DNA from: Halopseudomonas oceani
GTDB taxonomy: Bacteria; Pseudomonadota; Gammaproteobacteria; Pseudomonadales; Pseudomonadaceae
Assembly (NCBI RefSeq): GCF_002903165.1
Contig: NZ_PPSK01000001.1
Span: forward strand, 124,001-188,000
Length of the DNA: 64,000 nucleotides
Reading direction: 5' to 3'
Shown here: in pieces, positions 57,355 to 64,000 of the stretch
How the letters are laid out: the number at the start of each line of letters is the position of its first letter
Numbering within the stretch: position 1 is the stretch's first letter
Notes under the pieces: generated by a model
What the model was told of the DNA's origin: nothing
The model's database searches: none
The model's input: only the letters and a program-made list of their open reading frames with translations
Made by a program: the position numbers and the translations under genes

Positions 57355-58245
57355 ATGCGCGCCTTACTGTCATTGCCCCTGCTGCTGGCCAGCCCTCTGT
57401 TGCTGGCCGGCAACATCTACAAGTACACCGATGAAAACGGTGTGACCACCTATACCGACAGGCGAGTCGAGGGTGCCCAGGTCATCGTCTTCCGTGACGC
57501 CATGGTCGAGAACGTCGACCGTGAGGTATACGTCACCAAGCAACGCCACGCGGGTGGCGAAACCCTGATCGTTCACAACGACCTGTATGCGCCAGTCGAA
57601 ATTCGCCTGAGCATCAACAACGCGCGCAACATCAGCGGCGCGCCGGCCAGCCCGATCAACTGGGTGTTGCCACCGCGCCAACAAATCCGACTGGTCACGC
57701 TACAGCCTACCGGCAACGGCGAACCGCACTACGACTATCGACTTGAGCACGCACTTGGCGACCCGCGGGCTCAGCAAACCCTGACCCACTATCCACTGCC
57801 TTGGCGGGGCGGCCCGTTCCGCATGACCCAGGGCCCGGGCGGACGCTACAGCCACTCCAGCCCCAAGGGCCGGTACGCCTTCGACATTGCCATGCCGGTC
57901 GGCACACCCATCGTCGCCGCCCGCGCCGGCCTGGTCGTGAAGATCGAGAACAACCAGACTGGCCGTGGCAGCAACCCGTCCGGCAACTTCGTTCGGCTGC
58001 TGCATGACGACGGCACCATGGGCGTCTACCTGCACCTCAAGCGCGGCTCGGTCCAGGTCAGTGAAGGCCAGCGGGTCAATCCAGGTCAACTGCTCGCTCT
58101 GTCAGGCAATACCGGCAACAGCACCGGCCCGCACCTGCACTTTGTGGTGCAGAAAAATGTTGGCCTGCAGACCGTCTCCATCCCCTTCGAGTTCGCCCAA
58201 CCGGTCGACAGCCTGCCGAATTTCGCTATCGGCGGCGAACCCTGA
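57355..58245 (+). CDS. DUF4124 / M23 (LytM) peptidase-type protein
   Basis: 296 residues with a signal peptide (ends LLLAG). Residues 19-45 form a DUF4124 domain (NIYKYTDENGVTTYTDRR), and the C-terminal half is an M23 domain with the zinc ligands in HSSPKGRYAFDIAMPVGTPI and GPHLHFVV, including the second catalytic histidine in GVYLHLKRGS. Should be an active periplasmic peptidoglycan endopeptidase or its activator. Ends just before a terminator shared with rpmG. Confidence 0.9.
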   Translation: MRALLSLPLLLASPLLLAGNIYKYTDENGVTTYTDRRVEGAQVIVFRDAMVENVDREVYVTKQRHAGGETLIVHNDLYAPVEIRLSINNARNISGAPASPINWVLPPRQQIRLVTLQPTGNGEPHYDYRLEHALGDPRAQQTLTHYPLPWRGGPFRMTQGPGGRYSHSSPKGRYAFDIAMPVGTPIVAARAGLVVKIENNQTGRGSNPSGNFVRLLHDDGTMGVYLHLKRGSVQVSEGQRVNPGQLLALSGNTGNSTGPHLHFVVQKNVGLQTVSIPFEFAQPVDSLPNFAIGGEP

Positions 58246-58278
58246 GCTTAGGGTCTGTTGACCCTATATCACAGACAA

Positions 58279-58306
58279 CAAAAAACCCGCTCGAGAGCGG
58301 GTTTTT
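58279..58306. terminator. Bidirectional terminator between M23 gene and rpmG
   Basis: AAAAAACCCGCTC-GA-GAGCGGGTTTTTT: a 13-bp perfect stem flanked by A and T runs, 18 bp beyond the rpmG stop and 33 bp after the M23 gene. Confidence 0.93.
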
Positions 58307-58324
58307 TGTCAGCAAGCAAAGACC

Positions 58325-58480
58325 TTATTTGATCTTGGCTTCCTTGTAAGTCACGTGCTTACGTACGACCGGATCGAATTTCTTGATTTCGATCTTGTCG
58401 GGAGTGGTGCGCTTGTTCTTGTCGGTAGTGTAGAAGTGACCAGTACCGGCAGAGGACACCAAACGAATCAATTCACGCAT
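58325..58480 (-). CDS. rpmG: 50S ribosomal protein L33
   Basis: 51 residues, [20 protein letters not shown] then [20 protein letters not shown] and [10 protein letters not shown]. This is the cysteine-free (C-minus, zinc-independent) form of L33. Start codon is ten bases after the rpmB stop with a clear AAGGAG site (from 58487-58492), so it is the second gene of rpmB-rpmG. Confidence 0.96.
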   Translation of the reverse strand: MRELIRLVSSAGTGHFYTTDKNKRTTPDKIEIKKFDPVVRKHVTYKEAKIK

Positions 58481-58491
58481 GATGATACTCC

Positions 58492-58728
58492 TTAGACTTT
58501 TTCGCCGCGGGCGCGGATTTCAGCCAGAACCGCATCGATACCGCGCTTGTCGATGATGCGCATGCCCTTGGCAGTAGTGCGCAGACGGACGAAACGCTTT
58601 TCCGACTCAACCCAGAAACGATGGTACTGCAGGTTAGGCAGAAAACGACGCTTGGTTTTGTTGTTAGCGTGGGAAACGTTGTTCCCAGTAACCGGACCCT
58701 TGCCGGTCACTTGACATACTCGAGACAT
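58492..58728 (-). CDS. rpmB: 50S ribosomal protein L28
   Basis: 78 residues beginning [20 protein letters not shown], with [15 protein letters not shown] and the [16 protein letters not shown] signature. GAGAGGG precedes the ATG. First gene of a leftward rpmB-rpmG unit driven by the promoter at 58864-58892. Confidence 0.97.
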   Translation of the reverse strand: MSRVCQVTGKGPVTGNNVSHANNKTKRRFLPNLQYHRFWVESEKRFVRLRTTAKGMRIIDKRGIDAVLAEIRARGEKV

Positions 58729-58863
58729 GGTTAACCCTCTCCAACCACTTGCCCAACCCGAACTGGTTGGAAGCCATAAAAGAATCTGTTGTCCAGCCGG
58801 GGCGAGTGGATTTAACCCGCCTGAAATACACATTTGCAGGCGCAGCCCCGAGAAGAGCGGAGC

Positions 58864-58892
58864 TTTATACCAAAAAGCCCAACACCAAGCAA
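58864..58892 (-). promoter_or_regulatory. Sigma-70 promoter of rpmB-rpmG
   Basis: Minus-strand TTGCTT (58887-58892), 17-bp spacer and TATAAA (58864-58869), about 135 bp ahead of rpmB in the gap to radC. Boxes and spacing are near consensus, as expected for a ribosomal protein operon. Confidence 0.7.
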
Positions 58893-58927
58893 CGCTTTTT
58901 CTACATCAGGCATTCCAGGCAAGGCAC

Positions 58928-59602
58928 TTACAACAAGCCCCTTTCCGCCATCGAGACGGGATCTCCATCCCCTATGACAAGGTGGTCCAGCACCCGTATA
59001 TCGAGCATTGCAAGACTATCGCGCAAGCGGCGTGTGAGCTGAAGGTCCGCCTGACTCGGCTCAGCAATACCCGACGGATGGTTGTGGGTCAGGATCAACG
59101 CTGCCGCATTGAGCGCCAACGCACGCTTGAGCACTTCACGGGGATAGACACTGGCGCTGTCGATGGTGCCGCGAAACAGTTCCTCGAAGGCGATCACCCG
59201 ATGCTGGTTGTCCAGAAACAGGCAGGCAAATACCTCGTGCGGCAGTGCGGCCAGGCGACTGCGCAAGAACTGCCGCACCGCGCCGGGCGAGGTTAGCGCG
59301 TCACCACGCTTCAGGTCCTCAAACAGATGCCGGCGCCCCATTTCCAGCACCGCCTGCAGCTGAGCAAATTTGGCAGGCCCGAGCCCGGCGTGGGCCGAGA
59401 ACTCGGTCAGATCGGCCTGCAACAGGGCACGCAAGCTGCCGAACGCCACCAACAGCCGCCGCGCCAGATCCACCGCACTGCAGCCGGGCAGCCCGGTGCG
59501 CAAAAAAATCGCCAGCAGCTCAGCGTCAGACAGCGCCTCAGCCCCCTGCGCCAATAATTTTTCCCGCGGCCGTTCCGCCGCTGGCCAGTCGGTAATTGCC
59601 AT
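58928..59602 (-). CDS. radC: JAB/MPN-domain protein RadC
   Basis: 224 residues. N-terminal helix-hairpin-helix region ([26 protein letters not shown]) and a C-terminal JAB domain with the metal motif [17 protein letters not shown] and VREL-like [23 protein letters not shown]. Widely named DNA repair protein RadC, although the repair role is doubtful; JAB chemistry on an isopeptide or DNA substrate is unproven. ATG 59602 has AGGGAG six bases upstream. Divergent from coaBC. Confidence 0.95.
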   Translation of the reverse strand: MAITDWPAAERPREKLLAQGAEALSDAELLAIFLRTGLPGCSAVDLARRLLVAFGSLRALLQADLTEFSAHAGLGPAKFAQLQAVLEMGRRHLFEDLKRGDALTSPGAVRQFLRSRLAALPHEVFACLFLDNQHRVIAFEELFRGTIDSASVYPREVLKRALALNAAALILTHNHPSGIAEPSQADLQLTRRLRDSLAMLDIRVLDHLVIGDGDPVSMAERGLL

Positions 59603-59746
59603 GCACGCTCCCTGTGCTGTCGGATCACTCACAAACACCCGCCGGCCGCCCCGCCCACAGGCGCGCGGCGGCCAGTGCTGTGCTATCGTAGCGGGCATTT
59701 CGCAGGCTCTCCAAAGGCCCGCTCGCAGCATGAGGGGAAGTTCACA

Positions 59747-60967
59747 ATGCAGTCGTTATCCAACAAGCAGGTGGTACTCGGCGTCAGTGGCGGCATTGCT
59801 GCCTACAAGAGCGCCGAACTGATCCGCCGCCTGCGCGACGCCGGTGCTGAAGTACGCGTGGTAATGACCCATGCCGCCCGCGAGTTTATTACCCCGCTGA
59901 CCCTGCAAGCGTTGTCCGGCCACCCGGTACACGGTGACCTGCTTGACCCGGCCGCAGAAGCCGCCATGGGTCATATCGAGCTGGCGCGCTGGGCCGATCT
60001 GGTACTGATCGCGCCGGCCACGGCTGATCTGATGGCCCGACTGGCACAGGGCCGTGGCGACGACCTGCTGACCACCCTGGTGTTGGCCACAGACGCGCCC
60101 ATAGCCATTGCCCCGGCGATGAACCAGGCGATGTGGCGCGACGCGGCCACCCAGCACAACCTGAGCATGCTGCTCGAGCGCGGCGTGCACGTTTTTGGCC
60201 CCGGTGACGGCGGCCAGGCCTGTGGCGACGTTGGCCCCGGCCGCATGCTCGAGCCGACCGACATTGCCGCCCGCGCTGCCGACTGCTTCCAGCGCGGCCT
60301 GCTCAGCGGCCGTCACGTACTGATCAACGCCGGGCCAACCCGCGAAGCAATCGACCCAGTGCGCTATATCTCCAACCACAGCTCCGGCAAGATGGGCTTT
60401 GCCCTGGCCGAGGCAGCCGCTGAAGCCGGCGCACGGGTCACTCTGATTGCCGGCCCGGTCAACCTGCCGACCCCGACGCGGGTGCAGCGGGTGGACGTGG
60501 TCAGCGCCCAGGACATGCTCGAAGCCTGTCAGGCGGCGCTGCCCGCTGATCTTTTTATTGCCTCGGCAGCGGTTGCCGATTACCGGCCCGATACCTGCGC
60601 TGAACAGAAGCTGAAAAAAACCCCGGGCAGCGACGACGGCATGACCCTGAGGCTGATCCGCAACCCCGACATTCTGGCGACCCTAGCGACCGGCGCGCAG
60701 CGTCCGCGCTGCTGCGTCGGCTTTGCCGCCGAAACCCAGGACGTACTGGGCTACGCCCGCGACAAGCTGCAACGCAAGAACCTCGACCTGATCATCGCCA
60801 ATGATGTCAGCCAGAGTGGGATCGGGTTTAATAGTGACGACAACGCGGTCACCCTGATCGATCAACAACTGACCACGACTACCCTGCCGCAGGCCAGCAA
60901 GCAGAAGCTGGCCCGCGACATCATCAGCCGTCTGGCCGCCCTGCTGGACCAGCAGGACAGTAACTGA
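59747..60967 (+). CDS. coaBC: Phosphopantothenoylcysteine decarboxylase/synthetase CoaBC
   Basis: Bifunctional enzyme for two consecutive CoA steps. 406 residues. N-terminal CoaC flavoprotein ([20 protein letters not shown], catalytic His in [16 protein letters not shown] motif), then CoaB from about 195 ([48 protein letters not shown]). GAGGGGAAG precedes the ATG at 59747. With coaD at 20950 the window holds two CoA-synthesis loci. Followed after nine bases by dut. Confidence 0.96.
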   Translation: MQSLSNKQVVLGVSGGIAAYKSAELIRRLRDAGAEVRVVMTHAAREFITPLTLQALSGHPVHGDLLDPAAEAAMGHIELARWADLVLIAPATADLMARLAQGRGDDLLTTLVLATDAPIAIAPAMNQAMWRDAATQHNLSMLLERGVHVFGPGDGGQACGDVGPGRMLEPTDIAARAADCFQRGLLSGRHVLINAGPTREAIDPVRYISNHSSGKMGFALAEAAAEAGARVTLIAGPVNLPTPTRVQRVDVVSAQDMLEACQAALPADLFIASAAVADYRPDTCAEQKLKKTPGSDDGMTLRLIRNPDILATLATGAQRPRCCVGFAAETQDVLGYARDKLQRKNLDLIIANDVSQSGIGFNSDDNAVTLIDQQLTTTTLPQASKQKLARDIISRLAALLDQQDSN

Positions 60968-60976
60968 GGAGCCCCG

Positions 60977-61432
60977 ATGCACGCGCTGCAAGCCAAAGTA
61001 ATGGACCCCCGCCTCGGCACCGAGTGGCCGCTGCCAGCCTATGCCACCGGTGGCTCGGCCGGTCTCGACCTGCGAGCCATGCTGGATGCCCCGTTAGTCC
61101 TGGAGCCGGGACAGACCGAGCTGCTGCCCACCGGACTGGCCATTCACATCGCCGACCCGGGGCTAGCGGCGATGATCCTGCCGCGCTCAGGCATGGGCCA
61201 CAAACACGGTATCGTGCTCGGTAATCTGGTCGGCCTGATCGACTCAGATTATCAGGGCCAGCTGATGGTCTCGTGCTGGAACCGCGGCAACAGCGCCTTT
61301 ACCATCAACCCGGGGGAGCGTATCGCACAGCTGGTGCTGGTCCCGGTCTTGCAGGCAGAACTGCAGATCGTTGACAGTTTTGACGACAGCCAGCGCGGTG
61401 CTGGCGGATTCGGTCACACAGGAACCCACTGA
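60977..61432 (+). CDS. dut: dUTP pyrophosphatase
   Basis: Hydrolyses dUTP to dUMP, keeping uracil out of DNA. 151 residues, trimeric family motifs in order: [47 protein letters not shown] and the C-terminal [18 protein letters not shown] is upstream. Co-oriented with coaBC and algC. Confidence 0.97.
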   Translation: MHALQAKVMDPRLGTEWPLPAYATGGSAGLDLRAMLDAPLVLEPGQTELLPTGLAIHIADPGLAAMILPRSGMGHKHGIVLGNLVGLIDSDYQGQLMVSCWNRGNSAFTINPGERIAQLVLVPVLQAELQIVDSFDDSQRGAGGFGHTGTH

Positions 61433-61475
61433 CCGCACGAGCGCGGCGTCAGTGCAGGGAGGCTCAAGAATAACG

Positions 61476-63965
61476 ATGAAACTGACCCGAAAAACCAGCG
61501 GTACAACGGGCTTGCCTGCAACGGCTCTGCCAATAGCGCTGTCCGTGGTAGGCATAGCGGCCGCAGCGGCCGTGCTCTGGATTGCCCTTGGCAGCTACGC
61601 GACCAAGCGCACCAGCGAACTGGAAGCCAGCTACGCTCACCAGCAGGTCAGCGCACTCAACCAAGCCCTGGCCCAGCTGGACCGCGACCTCACTCGCATC
61701 GCCGCCAACCCGCAACTGCAGGTGACGCTAGATCAACAGCAAAGCACCCCGCTGGAGCGATTGCTGCGCTATCACGGTGCCGACACACTGGCGGTCTACA
61801 CGCACGCTAGGGGCGGTGCCGAACGGATCGAAGATGACCAGGCGCCGCTGAATTTCGCCGCGCTGGACATGATTCGCCGGGCAGAACACGACCTCCCGGT
61901 GCCGATTGAAGCCCACAAGATTGGCAATCGCTGGCTGATTTATGGCGTCAAGCCACTGCGCGCCTCGGAAAACGCACCAATCGGCGGCACCCTGACCGCC
62001 GTGATGCAGATGGCGCGCATCACCGCGACCTTACCTGACCTGCCCGCGCAGGTTGGTCAGATAAAGCTGATCCAGCAGTTTCCCAACGCGCCCGAGCAGG
62101 TACTGTTCGAGCGCGGCGAAGGAAACGGCGCGACAGTATCGCTGCAGACCAGTAATCCGGCCTGGCGTATTGAGTTCCAGCGTGGCCCTGCGATCTCCAG
62201 CGTCAAGCCCAGCATCCTGCTGCTGACCATCGCCGGCCTGATGGCCCTGATTGGCACCCTGCTCGGCATGCTGCTCCTGCAACGCAGTTGGAGTCGCGCT
62301 TTGCGCGCCGACGCCAACACCCTGACCCAACTGACCCTTGGCCACAAAGCGCAAGGCATCAAACTGGGGCCACTTGAGCCACTGGCGCAGAACATCCAGC
62401 AACTGCTCAAGCGAGCGCCCGAAGCCGACAGCGCACCAGCCAACAGCAGCCCGAGTACCGAGCCCAAGCCCAAGCCCCCTGTCAGTCCGTACCAGCACGA
62501 CAACGACATACTTGATATCGACATCCTCGACGACGACCCATTCAACATGCAGACACCCGACACCGACAGCAGTAGCCAACACGCTGACATTCCAGAGCTG
62601 CCCGCCGAAATCTTCCGCGCCTACGATATCCGCGGCGTGGTAGGCAAAAGTCTGACCGAAGAAGGCGTTTACTGGCTCGGCCGCGCCATTGGCAGCGCCT
62701 CGCTCGACGCCGGTGAGCCCAAGGTTGTGGTCGGTCGCGACGGCCGCCTGTCCGGCCCGGCACTGAGCGAGCAACTGATCCAGGGCCTGGTCGACAGCGG
62801 CTGTCAGGTCGCCGACCTGGGCATGGTGCCAACGCCGGTGGTGTACTTTGCCACCAACACCACTGACGCCAGCTCCGGCGTGATGATTACCGGTAGCCAC
62901 AACCCGCCGGCCTACAACGGCCTGAAAATTGTCATCGCCGGGCAAACCCTGTCCGGTGAGCAGATCACCGCCCTGCACCAGCGCCTGCAACAGAACCAGC
63001 TGCGTACTGGCAACGGTGCCAGTGATCGACTCGAGATTCTCGACAGCTATCTGAACCACATCGTTGAAGACGTCCTCATCGCACGTCCACTGAAGGTCGT
63101 GGTCGACTGCGGTAACGGGGTTGGCGGCGTGATTGCCGAACGCCTGCTTGAGGGCATCGGCTGCGAGGTGATTCCGCTGTTCTGCGATGTGGACGGCCTG
63201 TTCCCCAACCATCACCCGGATCCGGGCAAGCCGGAGAACCTGATCACGCTGATCGAGACCGTACAGCGCGAAGGTGCCGATCTCGGCGTTGCCTTTGACG
63301 GCGATGCCGACCGCCTCGGCTTTGTCACCAACAGCGGCGAGATGATCTATCCGGACCGGCTGATGATGCTGTTTGCCGAGGACATCGTCACCCGCAACCC
63401 CGGCGCCGACATCGTCTTTGACGTCAAATGCTCACGCCAGCTGCCCCAGGTCATCAGCCGAGCTGGCGGCCGGCCGATCATGTGGAAGTCCGGCCACTCG
63501 CTGGTCAAGGCCAAGATGAAGGAAACCGGCGCCCTGCTCGGTGGCGAGATGAGCGGGCACCTGTTCTTCAAGGAGCGCTGGTTCGGCTTCGACGACGGCC
63601 TCTACAGCGCCTGCCGCCTGCTCGAGCTGCTGTCGCTGCAGCCCGACAGCGCCGATCAGGTGATGGCCCGCTATCCGGCCAGTATCAGCACCCCGGAAAT
63701 CAACCTCACGGTCGGCGAGGAGCGCAAGTTCCAGATCATCGAGGCGCTGACAGCAGAGGGTAACTGGGGCGACGGCGAGGTCACCAGCATCGACGGCATC
63801 CGTGTAGACTTTGCCAACAGCTGGGGCCTGATCCGCGCCTCCAACACCACGCCGGTGCTGGTACTGCGCTTCGAGGCTGACAGCGACGCGGAGCTGACCC
63901 GCGTGCAGGACCTGTTCCGTCAGCAGCTGCAGGCCATCGCACCCGACCTGCAACCCACATTCTGA
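61476..63965 (+). CDS. algC: Membrane-anchored phosphomannomutase/phosphoglucomutase AlgC
   Basis: 829 residues. The last 450 are the alpha-phosphohexomutase that interconverts 6- and 1-phosphates of mannose and glucose for LPS, alginate and rhamnolipid precursors: AYDIRG near 380, phosphoserine Ser474 in TGSHNPPAYNG, metal loop DGDADRLG, sugar loop GEMSGHLFF and phosphate loop RASNTTPVL. The first 375 residues are an extra region: membrane helix at about 18-40, a CACHE-like periplasmic segment, a second helix at about 246-268, and a Pro/Ser linker. This long form is known in pseudomonads. ATG 61476 lies 14 bases after GGGAGG, a long spacing. Confidence 0.93.
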   Translation: MKLTRKTSGTTGLPATALPIALSVVGIAAAAAVLWIALGSYATKRTSELEASYAHQQVSALNQALAQLDRDLTRIAANPQLQVTLDQQQSTPLERLLRYHGADTLAVYTHARGGAERIEDDQAPLNFAALDMIRRAEHDLPVPIEAHKIGNRWLIYGVKPLRASENAPIGGTLTAVMQMARITATLPDLPAQVGQIKLIQQFPNAPEQVLFERGEGNGATVSLQTSNPAWRIEFQRGPAISSVKPSILLLTIAGLMALIGTLLGMLLLQRSWSRALRADANTLTQLTLGHKAQGIKLGPLEPLAQNIQQLLKRAPEADSAPANSSPSTEPKPKPPVSPYQHDNDILDIDILDDDPFNMQTPDTDSSSQHADIPELPAEIFRAYDIRGVVGKSLTEEGVYWLGRAIGSASLDAGEPKVVVGRDGRLSGPALSEQLIQGLVDSGCQVADLGMVPTPVVYFATNTTDASSGVMITGSHNPPAYNGLKIVIAGQTLSGEQITALHQRLQQNQLRTGNGASDRLEILDSYLNHIVEDVLIARPLKVVVDCGNGVGGVIAERLLEGIGCEVIPLFCDVDGLFPNHHPDPGKPENLITLIETVQREGADLGVAFDGDADRLGFVTNSGEMIYPDRLMMLFAEDIVTRNPGADIVFDVKCSRQLPQVISRAGGRPIMWKSGHSLVKAKMKETGALLGGEMSGHLFFKERWFGFDDGLYSACRLLELLSLQPDSADQVMARYPASISTPEINLTVGEERKFQIIEALTAEGNWGDGEVTSIDGIRVDFANSWGLIRASNTTPVLVLRFEADSDAELTRVQDLFRQQLQAIAPDLQPTF

Positions 63966-63991
63966 ATCACCACAGGAGACACCAGACCACC

Positions 63992-64000
63992 ATGTTGAGT
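63992..64000 (+). CDS. First codons of the next gene, argB by synteny
   Basis: ATG TTG AGT at the right edge, preceded by AGGAGA with a spacing of about 12. In Pseudomonas the gene after algC is argB (N-acetylglutamate kinase). Only three codons are visible, so this rests on order alone. Confidence 0.4.

Noticed and set aside
58729-58927. Ribosomal-protein leader or RNA structure ahead of rpmB
   Set aside because: Apart from the promoter at 58864-58892 I saw no stable structure or motif.

Overview
The window is core-type chromosome of a gammaproteobacterium of the Pseudomonas lineage, possibly a Halopseudomonas-like species (genus-level placement is inference). The main evidence is gene order: trmB-thiG-thiS, DUF423, mtgA, rpoH-ftsX-ftsE-ftsY, two M16 peptidases, rsmD, a YheT-type hydrolase, the lao alcohol-oxidation cluster, coaD, ferredoxin and ggt follow the order I know from Pseudomonas aeruginosa, as does rpmG-rpmB-radC-coaBC-dut-algC at the right end. 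I see no integrase, transposase, phage gene, CRISPR array, rRNA or tRNA gene.

Layout. 1-3.7 kb: the start of a leftward membrane protein, a CACHE/GGDEF diguanylate cyclase and a PstS-type binding protein fused to an OmpA-like domain. 3.9-7.1 kb: trmB, thiazole synthesis (thiS, thiG), DUF423 and mtgA. 7.1-11.8 kb (leftward): a membrane-anchored unknown, rpoH and ftsY-ftsE-ftsX. 11.9-16.4 kb (rightward): two M16 proteins, rsmD and a hydrolase in an overlapping operon. 16.4-20.8 kb: laoR, divergent from laoC-laoB-laoA, with a palindromic operator over the laoC promoter. 20.9-24.3 kb: coaD, ferredoxin, ggt and a DUF817 membrane protein with no normal start codon. 24.4-33.3 kb: a YfcC-type transporter, a second EF-G (fusA2), a Na/Pi symporter, a small membrane protein, and a thioesterase/membrane protein/mutM operon.

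33.5-48.3 kb is a dense acyl-CoA degradation district: 3-hydroxyacyl-CoA dehydrogenase, thiolase, two thioesterase-type proteins (one just outside), a crotonase, a FadD-type ligase, an IclR regulator, a fused hydratase/dehydrogenase, two adjacent acyl-CoA dehydrogenases and etfBA. Together these supply activation, all beta-oxidation steps and the electron acceptor. The set resembles pimelate/adipate (dicarboxylate) degradation clusters; the substrate is an inference. GTTTCGC-type inverted repeats upstream of three of its transcription units are candidate IclR operators.

48.5-64 kb: an MCP with unusual topology, a cyclase-family hydrolase, uppP, a double cupin translationally coupled to a PAS-GGDEF-EAL protein, desA, a DUF4124/M23 endopeptidase, rpmB-rpmG, radC, coaBC, dut, a membrane-anchored long AlgC, and the first codons of a following gene (argB by synteny).

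The least explained structure is intergenic: a perfect 42-bp palindrome at 41819-41860, period-7 repeat arrays beside terminators at several sites, a perfect 36-bp palindrome at 38297-38332 related to an inverted pair at 48.46-48.57 kb, and an inverted pair of GC-rich palindromes at 3.7-3.9 kb. I found no convincing wholly new multi-gene system.
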